From assembly GCF_900659615.1 (NCBI RefSeq), contig NZ_CAACUY010000081.1, forward strand, positions 1-34,882: a stretch of 34,882 bases of DNA, given 5' to 3'. The first letter of the stretch is position 1. Every line of letters starts with the position of its first letter. This DNA comes from Actinomadura fibrosa. Its GTDB lineage: Bacteria > Actinomycetota > Actinomycetes > Streptosporangiales > Streptosporangiaceae. This document shows, piece by piece, positions 25,883-32,365 of the stretch. Under the pieces are notes generated by a model, which did not search any database, was not told the origin of the DNA, and saw only the letters and a program-made list of their open reading frames with translations. The position numbers and the translations under genes are program-made.

Positions 25883-27730
25883 TCAGAAACCCGGACGGAC
25901 CCTAGCAGACCCCGGGTCCGGGGAGTGCAGGTCAGGCCGCTGGAGGAGCGCGGCGATCGCGTCCGGGTGGGTGAGCTGCGGGTAGTGCCCGGCGCCCGGG
26001 ACGGTCGTCACGGCGGCGCGGCCGGGGTCGCCGATCAGCGGGTCGCGGTCTCCGGCCGCGATGTGGACGGGCACCGCCGCCGTTTCGAGCAGGGCGTGGA
26101 GATTGGCGCGCTCGGCGGGACGGCCGACGTCCTGGAGCAGGCGGGCCGTGCGGCGGGCGACGCCGGGGCGGCGCAATTGGGCGGCGGCGCTCGCGATGGA
26201 TCGGCGGGCCCCGTCCGGCGGAGCGGCGCCGAGGAGCGAGGCGGCGAGCCGTCCGGCGGGGATCCGCTTGAGGAGCGGAGCGGCGAGCACGGGCGTGCGC
26301 AGGACCCTCGGCGCCGCCTGCTGGAGGAAGAAGGGGGAGACCAGGACCAGTGCCGCGACCCGGTCGGGATGGGCGGCGGCGTAGCGGAGCGCCGGGGCGG
26401 CGGCCGCCGAGTGGGCGACGATGACCGGCCGCGTCCGGACGGGCGCCAGCAGCTCGGCGAGCCATTCGGCGGACGTGGCCGCCGCGGGGGAGGAGCGGCC
26501 GAGTCCCGGCAGGTCGGGGACGAGTGCGGGCGTCCCGTCCAGCGCGGTGAGCAGTCCCTGCCACGACTCGCCGTCGAGGGGAAGGCCGTGCAGGAGGACG
26601 AACCGGGGTGCCGTCCCCTCGCCGGCGACGTAGGTACGGGACCCGGCGACGTCGCGGAAGGCGCCTGGAAGCACGGCTGGGTTCGCGCCGAAGCCGTCCG
26701 CCACCAGCCGGTCGGCCCAGCGGCGCAGGACGTCCTCGACGGGAGGGTGCCGGAGCCCCGCCGCGTCGGCGACCGCGTCGGCCGAGGCCGTGTCGTAGCG
26801 GTCGTCGGTCAGGAAGGTCAGGGTCTCGGGGTCGGCGCCGGTCAGCGCCCTGGGCAGGCGGCGGACGGCGCCGACCGGCACGAGGGCCCGCGGCGGGCGC
26901 ACGCCCAGGTGCCGTGCCAGCAGGCGGACGAGGTCGGGCAGCTCCGGGGTGTCCTCGTCCAGCACCCAGTGCAGGCCGCCGGGCTCCGGGTCGTGCTCGG
27001 AGATCGCGGCCATGAACCTCGCGAGATGGTCCACGGCCACCACGGGCACGAACGTTCGGGCATTTCCGGGCAGTACCGGCAGACGGCCTCTCCACAGATC
27101 GTGGACGAGCTCCGCGAGCCCGATGTACTGGCCCGCCTCGCCCGTGGTCGAGTCGCCGACGACGCTGCTCGGGTTCACCACGGTCAGCGGCACGTCCAGC
27201 CGCGCGGCGACGGCCCGTACGGCCGCGTCCCCCTCGGCCTTGGAGCCCTCGTAGGCCCCGCCGTCCCGGTAGAGCCGCTCGGCGTCCGCCTCCGGGAGCG
27301 GGTACCGCGCCGGCAGGGCCGAGCCGACCCGGTAGCCGGACACGTGGACCAGCCTGCGGAGACCCGGCCGCGCCGCCGCCCACCGCACGACGTGGACGGC
27401 TCCTTCGACGTTGGCGGCTCTGGCCTCGTCCCGCCGCATCCCGAACCGGTAGACGGCCGCGATGTTGAAGACGTCCCGCACCTCCGCGAGCCGTTCGTCG
27501 TCGGCCGGATCCAGGCCGAGGTCCGCGCCGGCGGTGAGATCACCGATGACGACCGCGAGCCGGCCGGTGTCCGCGCCGTGCCCGCGCAGCCAGCGGCGCA
27601 GCTCGTCCGCCTTCGCAGGCCCGCGGACGACGGCCGCGACCGCCCGTTCTTGCTCCAGCAGATGGAGCACCAGCCACCTGCCCATGAAGCCGGTCGCGCC
27701 GAAGACGACGGTGTCGGGACTCTCCTGCAT
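25883..27730 (-). CDS. Fusion of an SDR/epimerase domain and an alpha/beta hydrolase domain
   Basis: Residues 1-345 are an extended SDR: GATGFMG (11-17) binds NAD(P), with Ser131 and YEGSK (Tyr160, Lys164) as catalytic residues. Residues about 355-600 are an alpha/beta hydrolase with VLLHGLPLDGESW (oxyanion HG), nucleophile Ser441 in IVAHSAAAAP, Asp561/563 in AAGDRDPL, and His582 in PGAGHYPQL. The nucleophile elbow is AHSAA instead of GxSxG, as in some esterases and epoxide-hydrolase relatives. Such a fusion could reduce or oxidise a substrate and hydrolyse its ester or lactone in sequence. A TetR operator overlaps its promoter, and the TetR gene is immediately upstream. The ATG follows AGAGGA. 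Confidence 0.88.
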   Translation of the reverse strand: MQESPDTVVFGATGFMGRWLVLHLLEQERAVAAVVRGPAKADELRRWLRGHGADTGRLAVVIGDLTAGADLGLDPADDERLAEVRDVFNIAAVYRFGMRRDEARAANVEGAVHVVRWAAARPGLRRLVHVSGYRVGSALPARYPLPEADAERLYRDGGAYEGSKAEGDAAVRAVAARLDVPLTVVNPSSVVGDSTTGEAGQYIGLAELVHDLWRGRLPVLPGNARTFVPVVAVDHLARFMAAISEHDPEPGGLHWVLDEDTPELPDLVRLLARHLGVRPPRALVPVGAVRRLPRALTGADPETLTFLTDDRYDTASADAVADAAGLRHPPVEDVLRRWADRLVADGFGANPAVLPGAFRDVAGSRTYVAGEGTAPRFVLLHGLPLDGESWQGLLTALDGTPALVPDLPGLGRSSPAAATSAEWLAELLAPVRTRPVIVAHSAAAAPALRYAAAHPDRVAALVLVSPFFLQQAAPRVLRTPVLAAPLLKRIPAGRLAASLLGAAPPDGARRSIASAAAQLRRPGVARRTARLLQDVGRPAERANLHALLETAAVPVHIAAGDRDPLIGDPGRAAVTTVPGAGHYPQLTHPDAIAALLQRPDLHSPDPGSARVRPGF

Positions 27731-27745
27731 GCGCTCGATCCTCTC

Positions 27746-27762
27746 TAGACCGATCTACATAA
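27746..27762. promoter_or_regulatory. TetR operator before the SDR-hydrolase gene
   Basis: TAGACCGATCTACATAA shares 15 of 17 positions with the site before the tetR gene (28391-28407). TAGA and TCTA arms give dyad symmetry. It lies 15 bp before the ATG at 27730, overlapping the likely -10 region, so binding would repress. Confidence 0.75.
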
Positions 27763-27803
27763 TCTGAAGCCGAAAAAAGAAAAGGGCCGCCCCGGCGTCG
27801 AGG

Positions 27804-28379
27804 TCAGCCCCGGTCCAGCAGCGCGGTGAGGCGCCGTCCGGCCTGGTCGAGGGGGACGCGGCTGCGCGCGGCGCGGGCCAGGACCAGTGCCCCCTCGATC
27901 AGCGCGAGCGCGGTCGCCGCGAGCTCGTCCGCGTCGTCCGCGCCGTGGCCGTCCGCGCGCAGGACGCCGGCGAGCGACCGCTGCCATCGCGCGTAGATCT
28001 CCGCGCAGACGCCCTGGAGGGCGTCGTTGGTCGCGGCGACCTCCAGGGCGACGGTCGCCACGGGGCAGCCCTTGGCGTATCCGGCCGCCACCATCCGGCC
28101 GGCGAGCGCCTCCAGGACGGCCGGGATCAGCTCGCGGGCGCCGGACGCCGCCGTGGCCGCCTCCGCGACGATGCCGTCGACCTCCCGTCCTGCCGTTTTG
28201 AGCGCCTCGCCGACGAGTTCGTCCTTGCCGCCGGGGAAGTGGTGGTACAGGGAGCCCCGGGGCGCGCCGGCCGCCGCGAGCACCTCGTTGAGGCCCGTGC
28301 CGTGGTAGCCCTTCGCCTCCAGCAGCGACCGCGCCGCCTCGATCAGCCGCGCCCGCGTCGCCTCGCCCTTGACCGCCAT
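27804..28379 (-). CDS. TetR-family repressor, LmrA/YxaF-like
   Basis: The 191-residue protein has the TetR helix-turn-helix (ATRARLIEAARSLLEAKGYH followed by GTGLNEVLAAAGAPRGSLYHHF), in the order typical of the group. A C-terminal ligand domain contains the AKGCPVATVALE motif that I associate with the LmrA/YxaF-like subfamily. Members repress drug-efflux or quercetin-type oxygenase genes and respond to aromatic ligands. ATG at 28379 is chosen; a TTG nine bases upstream is in frame. Matching AGACCG(A/G)TCT operators lie before this gene and before the SDR-hydrolase gene, so autoregulation plus control of that gene is the simplest reading. No clear ribosome site is visible. Confidence 0.9.
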   Translation of the reverse strand: MAVKGEATRARLIEAARSLLEAKGYHGTGLNEVLAAAGAPRGSLYHHFPGGKDELVGEALKTAGREVDGIVAEAATAASGARELIPAVLEALAGRMVAAGYAKGCPVATVALEVAATNDALQGVCAEIYARWQRSLAGVLRADGHGADDADELAATALALIEGALVLARAARSRVPLDQAGRRLTALLDRG

Positions 28380-28390
28380 GGGGACCAAAG

Positions 28391-28407
28391 TAGACCGGTC
28401 TGCATAA
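28391..28407. promoter_or_regulatory. TetR operator before tetR
   Basis: TAGACCGGTCTGCATAA contains the perfect 10-bp palindrome AGACCGGTCT (28392-28401) and starts 12 bp before the tetR ATG. It faces the diiron-protein operon on the other side. A half-site resemblance (GTCTGCGTA) occurs at about 28514-28522, nearer that operon. Confidence 0.75.
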
Positions 28408-28453
28408 CGCTGTCCACCCGTCCCGCCCCGGCGGTGATCGGGTGCGCCGGAGC

Positions 28454-28501
28454 GGCGGACGCGGGGTGAGCTGGGCGGGCGGACGCGGGGTGAGCTGGGC
28501 G
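28454..28501. repeat. Perfect 24-bp tandem duplication upstream of the diiron-protein operon
   Basis: Two identical 24-base units (each beginning GGCGGACGCGGGG and ending GAGCTGGGCG) occupy 28454-28477 and 28478-28501. They lie 79 bp upstream of the GTG at 28580, just before an AT-richer stretch (GCGTATATGC at 28517-28526) that could hold the promoter. Confidence 0.85.
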
Positions 28502-28579
28502 TTGTGCGTCAAGTCTGCGTATATGCGGCGTTCGGTCGGGTATCGGGAGCGGACGGCCGCTTGAAATCCCGGAGGAAAA

Positions 28580-29641
28580 GTGATCACTGAGAACGTCGCT
28601 CCCGCACCGGCCCGCGTCCCCGCGCGGGGGGCCGTACCGGTGCCGCCCGAGCCCCGCGGGCCGCTGTCGCGGGCCGTCGTCGAGGCCCTGACCGCCGGTC
28701 CGCCGCCGTCCGGGCCGCTGCCGGTGAGCGCCGTCGCGTCCGCCGATCCCTATGGCGAGGACCTGCAACTGGCGCTGCACACGTGCTTCGAGCTGCATTA
28801 CCGGGGCTTCCGCGGGGTCGACGCGGACTGGGAGTGGGATCCGGAGCTGCTGCGGTTCCGCAAGGCGCTGGAGGACACCTTCCTCGCGGCCCTGCGCACG
28901 GACGTCGAGGGCGGCGACGACGTCCAGGGCGTCCTGGAGGAGCTGCTGGTCGAGCCGGTGGACGCCGACGGCGTCTCCCACTATCTGCGCGACCGCGGTG
29001 AGATGTGGCAGATGCGCGAGTACGCGGCGCTTCGCTCCGTCTACCACCTGAAGGAGGCCGACCCGCACGCCTGGGTGATCCCCCGGCTGCGGGGGCGGTC
29101 GAAGGTGGCGCTGGTCGCGGTGGAGTTCGACGAGTTCGGCGGCGGCCGGGCGGACATGATCCACGCCGGACTGTTCGCCGAGCTGCTGGAGGACCTCGGC
29201 CTGGACGCCTCCTACGGCGGCCACGTGGAGGCGGCCCCGGCGGTGATGCTCGCGACGGTGAACATGATGTCGCTGTTCGGGCTGCGGCGGTCGCTGCGGG
29301 CGGCGATGGTCGGGCACTTCGCGGCGGCCGAGATCACCACGGCGCCGAGCGCGCGGCGGATGGCGCGGGCATTGGAGCGGCTGGACGCGGGCCCCCGCGC
29401 CGTGCGGTTCTTCACCGAGCACATCGAGGCGGACGCCGTGCACGAGCAGGTGCTGCGCCGGGACGTGATCGGCGGGCTGCTGGAGGACGAGCCCGAGCTC
29501 GCGGGCGACGTGGTCTTCGGCGTCCAGGCCACCGGGCTGCTGGAGGACCGGCTCGGCGCGCACCTGCTGGGGTGCTGGCGGTCGAGCCCGGCGCGCTCGG
29601 CGCTGCGGCGCCCCCTGGACGACCTGCCGGAACGTGGTTGA
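28580..29641 (+). CDS. Iron-containing redox enzyme family protein (heme-oxygenase-like diiron fold)
   Basis: The 353-residue helical protein matches the heme-oxygenase-like diiron oxidase/oxygenase superfamily, annotated as 'iron-containing redox enzyme'. After a disordered Pro-rich N-terminus, likely iron ligands cluster in FELHYRGF (Glu71, His73), MREYAALRSVYH (Glu147, His156), VEFDEFGGGR (Glu182, Asp184/Glu185), and FTEHIEADAVHE (His281, Asp285, His288). Relatives (UndA, SznF central domain, BesC) use O2 for decarboxylation, N-oxygenation or C-C cleavage. The start is GTG at 28580 after a strong GGAGGAAAA. It leads an operon with a HemK2-like methyltransferase and a CDGSH protein. The substrate is unknown. 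Confidence 0.85.
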   Translation: MITENVAPAPARVPARGAVPVPPEPRGPLSRAVVEALTAGPPPSGPLPVSAVASADPYGEDLQLALHTCFELHYRGFRGVDADWEWDPELLRFRKALEDTFLAALRTDVEGGDDVQGVLEELLVEPVDADGVSHYLRDRGEMWQMREYAALRSVYHLKEADPHAWVIPRLRGRSKVALVAVEFDEFGGGRADMIHAGLFAELLEDLGLDASYGGHVEAAPAVMLATVNMMSLFGLRRSLRAAMVGHFAAAEITTAPSARRMARALERLDAGPRAVRFFTEHIEADAVHEQVLRRDVIGGLLEDEPELAGDVVFGVQATGLLEDRLGAHLLGCWRSSPARSALRRPLDDLPERG

Positions 29642-29684
29642 GCCGGAAGTGTTTCTTATGTCGCTTTTGCGGTAGATGAGGCGC

Positions 29685-30377
29685 ATGATGCTGATGAGGC
29701 CGCCGGGCGTCTACCGGCCCCAGACCGACACTTCCCTGCTGGTCGAGGTGCTTCGGCAGTCGCTCCCGCCGAGGGCGCGCGTCCTCGAACTGGGCACGGG
29801 CACCGGGGCGGTGGCCCTCGCGGCCGCCCGCGCGGGCGCGGCCGAGGTCACCGCCGTGGACATCTCGGGACGCGCCGTGCTCACCGCCCGGCTGAACGCG
29901 CTCGTCCGCCGCCTGCCCGTCCGGGTCCGGCGCGGCGACCTGTTCGGCCCCGTGGCCGGCGAGCTCTTCGATGTGATCGTCACCAACCCGCCGTACGTGA
30001 TCGGATGCGACCCGGCGGCGGTGCAGGGCGGAGCGCGGGCGTGGGAGGCCGGGCCGGACGGGCGGGTGCTGCTGGACCGCATCTGCGCCGAGGCCCCGGC
30101 GCACCTCGCGCCCGGCGGGACCCTGCTGATCGTCCAGTCAGCCCTGTGCGGGGTGTCCGCGACGCTGGACGCGCTGAACGGCGCCGGGCTGCGCGCCGCG
30201 GTGGTGGCCAACCGGCGCGAGCCGTTCGGCCCCGTCATGCGCGAGCGCGTCGCGGAGCTGGAGGCGCTCGGCGTGGTCCGGCCGGGGCAGCGGCACGAGG
30301 AACTGGTCGTCGTCCGCGCCGACCGCGCGGCGGAGCGGGGGAGCCGGGCGGATGCCGCGCAGCAGCGGGCCGCCTGA
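29685..30377 (+). CDS. HemK2/MTQ2-type class I methyltransferase
   Basis: The protein (about 230 residues) is a Rossmann-fold SAM methyltransferase. Motif I is LELGTGTGAVALA (glycines about 37-41), the acidic motif II is VTAVDISGRAV, and motif IV is TNPPYV (NPPY at about 101-104). NPPY marks amino-group methylation of glutamine, as in HemK/PrmC and MTQ2, or of adenine. It lacks the N-terminal substrate domain of PrmC, as do HemK2/MTQ2 proteins. RPPGVYRPQTDT near the start is characteristic. Several ATGs compete (29676, 29685, 29688, 29694); 29685 or 29688 fits GAGG best. It begins 43 bp after the diiron gene and overlaps the CDGSH gene by 26 bases. Confidence 0.85.
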   Translation: MMLMRPPGVYRPQTDTSLLVEVLRQSLPPRARVLELGTGTGAVALAAARAGAAEVTAVDISGRAVLTARLNALVRRLPVRVRRGDLFGPVAGELFDVIVTNPPYVIGCDPAAVQGGARAWEAGPDGRVLLDRICAEAPAHLAPGGTLLIVQSALCGVSATLDALNGAGLRAAVVANRREPFGPVMRERVAELEALGVVRPGQRHEELVVVRADRAAERGSRADAAQQRAA

Positions 30378-30660
30378 CGGCCGGGAGGCGCGGCGCGCCA
30401 GGATCGTCCGGAACGGTCCCGTCCTGGTGGACGGGCCGGTGGAGGTCGAGATGGAGGACGGCACCACGGTCCGCTCCGACCGCTTCGTCGTCGCCCTCTG
30501 CACGTGCAGGCGCAGCCACTGCTACCCGTTCTGCGACACCAGCCACCGCCGCCGCGTCCGCACGGACGGCGCCAAGGACGCACGCGGCGACGGCGGCCAG
30601 GACGCCCGCGGCGACGGCCCCAAGGACGCCCGCGCGGGCGCACGCGACGGCACGGGGTAG
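30352..30660 (+). CDS. CDGSH-type [2Fe-2S] protein with repetitive C-terminal tail
   Basis: Residues about 17-70 form a CDGSH (zinc-finger CDGSH/mitoNEET-type) domain. The ligands C-x-C-x8-C-x3-H are complete: Cys50, Cys52, Cys61 and His65 in LCTCRRSHCYPFCDTSH. CDGSH proteins hold a labile, redox-active [2Fe-2S] cluster and act in electron or cluster transfer. The last 30 residues are a hydrophilic Asp/Ala/Arg/Gly repeat encoded by a 24-bp tandem repeat. The ATG lies nine bases after GGGGGAG and 26 bases inside the methyltransferase gene, implying translational coupling. In this operon the obvious role is electron supply to, or iron handling for, the diiron protein, by inference. Confidence 0.85.
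   Translation: MPRSSGPPDGREARRARIVRNGPVLVDGPVEVEMEDGTTVRSDRFVVALCTCRRSHCYPFCDTSHRRRVRTDGAKDARGDGGQDARGDGPKDARAGARDGTG
30574..30645 (+). repeat. 24-bp tandem repeat in the CDGSH gene 3' end
   Basis: Three units of 24 bases start at 30574, 30598 and 30622, encoding KDARGDGG, QDARGDGP and KDARAGAR. The period is a multiple of three, so the frame is kept. The tail looks disordered and may vary in length between strains. Confidence 0.7.
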
Positions 30661-30704
30661 CCCTCGACGCGAGTGGCGGTGCCCAGCCGCCCGCACCTGA
30701 ACCG

Positions 30705-30732
30705 GCCCGGGAACGATCGACCGTTCCCGGGC
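30705..30732. terminator. Intrinsic terminator of the diiron/methyltransferase/CDGSH operon
   Basis: GCCCGGGAACG pairs perfectly (11 bp) with CGTTCCCGGGC over a six-base loop and is followed by TTT. It lies 44 bases after the CDGSH stop and 16 bases before the stop of the convergent winged-helix gene, so it may serve both. Confidence 0.85.
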
Positions 30733-30748
30733 TTTCGCGTGCCGCCGG

Positions 30749-31057
30749 TCAGGTGTAGGCGTCGCTCCGGGCGAAGAGCTCGATCAGGTCCTGGACGTCG
30801 TGGTCGGCCTCGGCGGGGTGGCGGAAGGGCCGGTGGGCGTCGACCGTGTAGGTGTTGCGGCGGCCGACGCGGGTGCGGGTGAGGTACCCGGCCTCCTCCA
30901 GATCGCCGATGATCAGTTGCGCGGAGCGCTCGGTGATGCCGATGCGCTGGGCGAGGTCCCGGACCCGCGCGTCGGGGTCACGGGCGATGCCCACCAGCAC
31001 CCTGGCGTGGTTGGTCAGGAACGTCCACGGCTTGCCGTCCGGCGTGGCTGTCTCCAT
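30749..31057 (-). CDS. Small winged-helix DNA-binding regulator (MarR/ArsR-like)
   Basis: The 102-residue protein is essentially one winged helix: NHARVLVGIARDPDARVRDL, then AQRIGITERSAQLIIGDLEE as helix-turn-helix, and LTRTRVGRRNTYTV as wing, with a short C-terminal helix. This compact type is widespread in actinomycetes with no assigned ligand. It diverges from the STAS-domain gene across a 132-bp gap with an AT-rich centre (around 31097-31140), likely holding both promoters and possibly its own operator. It converges on the CDGSH operon across a shared terminator. Confidence 0.85.
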   Translation of the reverse strand: METATPDGKPWTFLTNHARVLVGIARDPDARVRDLAQRIGITERSAQLIIGDLEEAGYLTRTRVGRRNTYTVDAHRPFRHPAEADHDVQDLIELFARSDAYT

Positions 31058-31189
31058 CCGCCCACCTCGTCACGGTCGGTCCGTCTCGATCACAGACCTA
31101 TCATACGAGACTTCTTTGGTGAATAATCTTTCGTGTATGCTTCAGGGGCCCGATCCCCACCGGCACGCGACGTCAGGAAGGTGCTCCCC

Positions 31190-31672
31190 GTGCTCGTGCA
31201 GCCCAACGCGCCGCAGTTCACCTCCCGGCCCATCCCCCCGACGTCCGGCGGCACCGCGCCAGGGACCGCCCCGGATCGGACGTCCGAGCACCGGACGCCG
31301 GGCGGGCTCGTCGTCGAGACCCGCTCCGAGGGGCCGTTCACCGTCCTGGAGATGACCGGGCGGCTGGAGGCCGACACGGTGCCGACCGCCGAGGCGCGCG
31401 TGCTGACCACCGTCGTGCTGGCCTCGGGCCCGCTGCACCTGGCCCTGGACCTGACCGGGATCGAGGCGGTCGACACCGCCGGGGCGAACCTGCTGACCAA
31501 GGCCGGCTTCGCCGTCCGCGCCGCCCGTGGCACGTTCCATCTGATCGTCCCCGACTTCGCCCCCGCCCGCGCCGCCGTCGCCCGGCATCTCCTCGGGAAC
31601 GTCGTCCGGCACAGGCGCGAGCTCACCCTCCCGGCCACGGACACCCACCGGGCATATTCGGCCGCACTCTAG
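31190..31672 (+). CDS. STAS-domain (anti-anti-sigma-like) protein
   Basis: Residues about 38-150 form a STAS domain: GLVVETRSEGPFTVLEMTGR, then LHLALDLTGIEAVDTAGANLL. In anti-anti-sigma factors the conserved serine or threonine that is phosphorylated lies in D-S/T-x-G; here it is Thr96 in VDTAGAN. These proteins bind an anti-sigma kinase and release a sigma factor, but no RsbW-like kinase or sigma gene is in the window. The start is uncertain: GTG at 31190 lies nine bases after AGGAAG; a longer frame opens at 31133. The winged-helix gene is divergent. A 35-residue Pro/Thr-rich N-terminus precedes the domain. Confidence 0.82.
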   Translation: MLVQPNAPQFTSRPIPPTSGGTAPGTAPDRTSEHRTPGGLVVETRSEGPFTVLEMTGRLEADTVPTAEARVLTTVVLASGPLHLALDLTGIEAVDTAGANLLTKAGFAVRAARGTFHLIVPDFAPARAAVARHLLGNVVRHRRELTLPATDTHRAYSAAL

Positions 31673-31808
31673 CCACGCGCGGAGCGCAGTCTGCGGCGGT
31701 CGGCTTCGAGGCCCGCCTTGGCCGCATCCGCGACTGGCGCCGCCGCACCGGCGAGCCCGCGCAAGGACGCAGGCAGTTGCGCCCACCAACGTCCAGCGCC
31801 TTGCCATG

Positions 31809-31862
31809 CCACCGGTCGGCCCGCAGTGCGGCGCCGGTCATGTAGGACGTGCGGTCACTGAG
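31809..31862 (-). pseudogene. Possible remnant of the C-terminus of an SDR gene
   Basis: The minus-strand translation LSDRTSYMTGAALRADRW resembles the conserved SDR C-terminal pattern 'SD.SSYVTGA.L.VDGG'. Only about 18 residues match; no NAD-binding or YxxxK region is found upstream, where the minisatellite begins. If genuine, it is a decayed or truncated gene end. Chance similarity is possible. Confidence 0.3.
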
Positions 31863-31885
31863 CCGCCCACGCGGCGGGCTCAGTG
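31856..31885. other. Hairpin in the non-coding stretch
   Basis: CACTGAGCC (31856-31864) pairs with GGCTCAGTG (31877-31885), with an inner GCC/GGC pairing. It lies about 180 bases after the STAS gene stop and could be a late terminator or part of a repeat element. Confidence 0.5.
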
Positions 31886-31925
31886 CCCCCGGCGAAACCG
31901 CTGACACACGCCCGCGCGGCGCCCG

Positions 31926-32035
31926 AGCCGCCCCCGGCCCGCCGCCAAGCCGCCCCCGGCCCGTCGCCAAGCCGCCGCCGGGCCGTCGCCGAGCCGCCGT
32001 CGGGTCGTCGCCGGGCCGCCGCCGGGCCGTGGCCG
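31926..32035. repeat. 22-bp minisatellite, five copies
   Basis: Five consecutive 22-base units begin at 31926, 31948, 31970, 31992 and 32014. Units one and two differ at a single position (AGCCGCCCCCGGCCC then GCCGCCA or GTCGCCA); later units drift by a few changes each. A 22-base period is not a multiple of three, so the repeat is unlikely to be protein-coding. Confidence 0.8.
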
Positions 32036-32265
32036 GGTCGCGGGTGCGCGGTGGGTGGGTGTTGAGGTGGTCGGTGGTGGGGGGAGGCGGTGATGTCGAC
32101 CGGCCCGTCCCGTTCGTGCCCGGTTCGCGGCCGGTACTGTCCGGTTCGCGCGCGGTGCCGCCGGTTCGAGCTTTACCTTTCCGGGCGATTCCGCATCCGC
32201 TCCTGTGGGTCATATAGCTCGCGGGAGCGTTGATCACGCATTTCGTTTCGATTGTGCGTCCGCCT

Positions 32266-32296
32266 CGCCGTTCGGTATGAACCCCCGTGAACGGCG
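32266..32296. promoter_or_regulatory. Inverted repeat upstream of the flavoprotein oxidase gene
   Basis: CGCCGTTC (32266-32273) and GAACGGCG (32289-32296) are perfectly complementary with a 15-base spacer. CGTTCGGT also recurs as a direct repeat on either side. The site lies 70-100 bp before the ATG at 32366, suitable for an operator or a 5'-UTR hairpin. Confidence 0.5.
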
Positions 32297-32365
32297 TTCG
32301 GTGATCGGTTCCTCCGCAGTCTCAGGGTCGCTGCGTGCTCAGGCCACAGGACAGAAGGGTGAGAT

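Larger units (their letters stand above)
31673..32365. other. 693-bp stretch without a supported gene
   Basis: Open frames on both strands here have low-complexity Arg/Pro/Gly translations and no family signature. The stretch holds a possible SDR gene remnant (31809-31862), a hairpin (31856-31885), a 22-bp minisatellite (31926-32035), a G/T-rich run (about 32040-32095), and the promoter region of the flavoprotein gene with an inverted repeat (32266-32296). Confidence 0.6.

Noticed and set aside
25925..27748. A 607-codon plus-strand frame opposite the SDR-hydrolase gene
   Set aside because: Antisense shadow with no motif; the minus strand has two intact catalytic domains.
28454..28501. Iteron-type replication origin or attachment site
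   Set aside because: Only two copies, no replication or integrase gene, and placement in a promoter region favours regulation or simple duplication.
31926..32035. CRISPR array
   Set aside because: The repeats are directly adjacent with no unique spacers and no cas genes are present.
31849..32217. A 122-codon frame across the minisatellite
   Set aside because: The 22-bp period shifts frame with every unit, so the translation has no periodic structure; composition is Arg/Pro/Gly-rich without a ribosome site.
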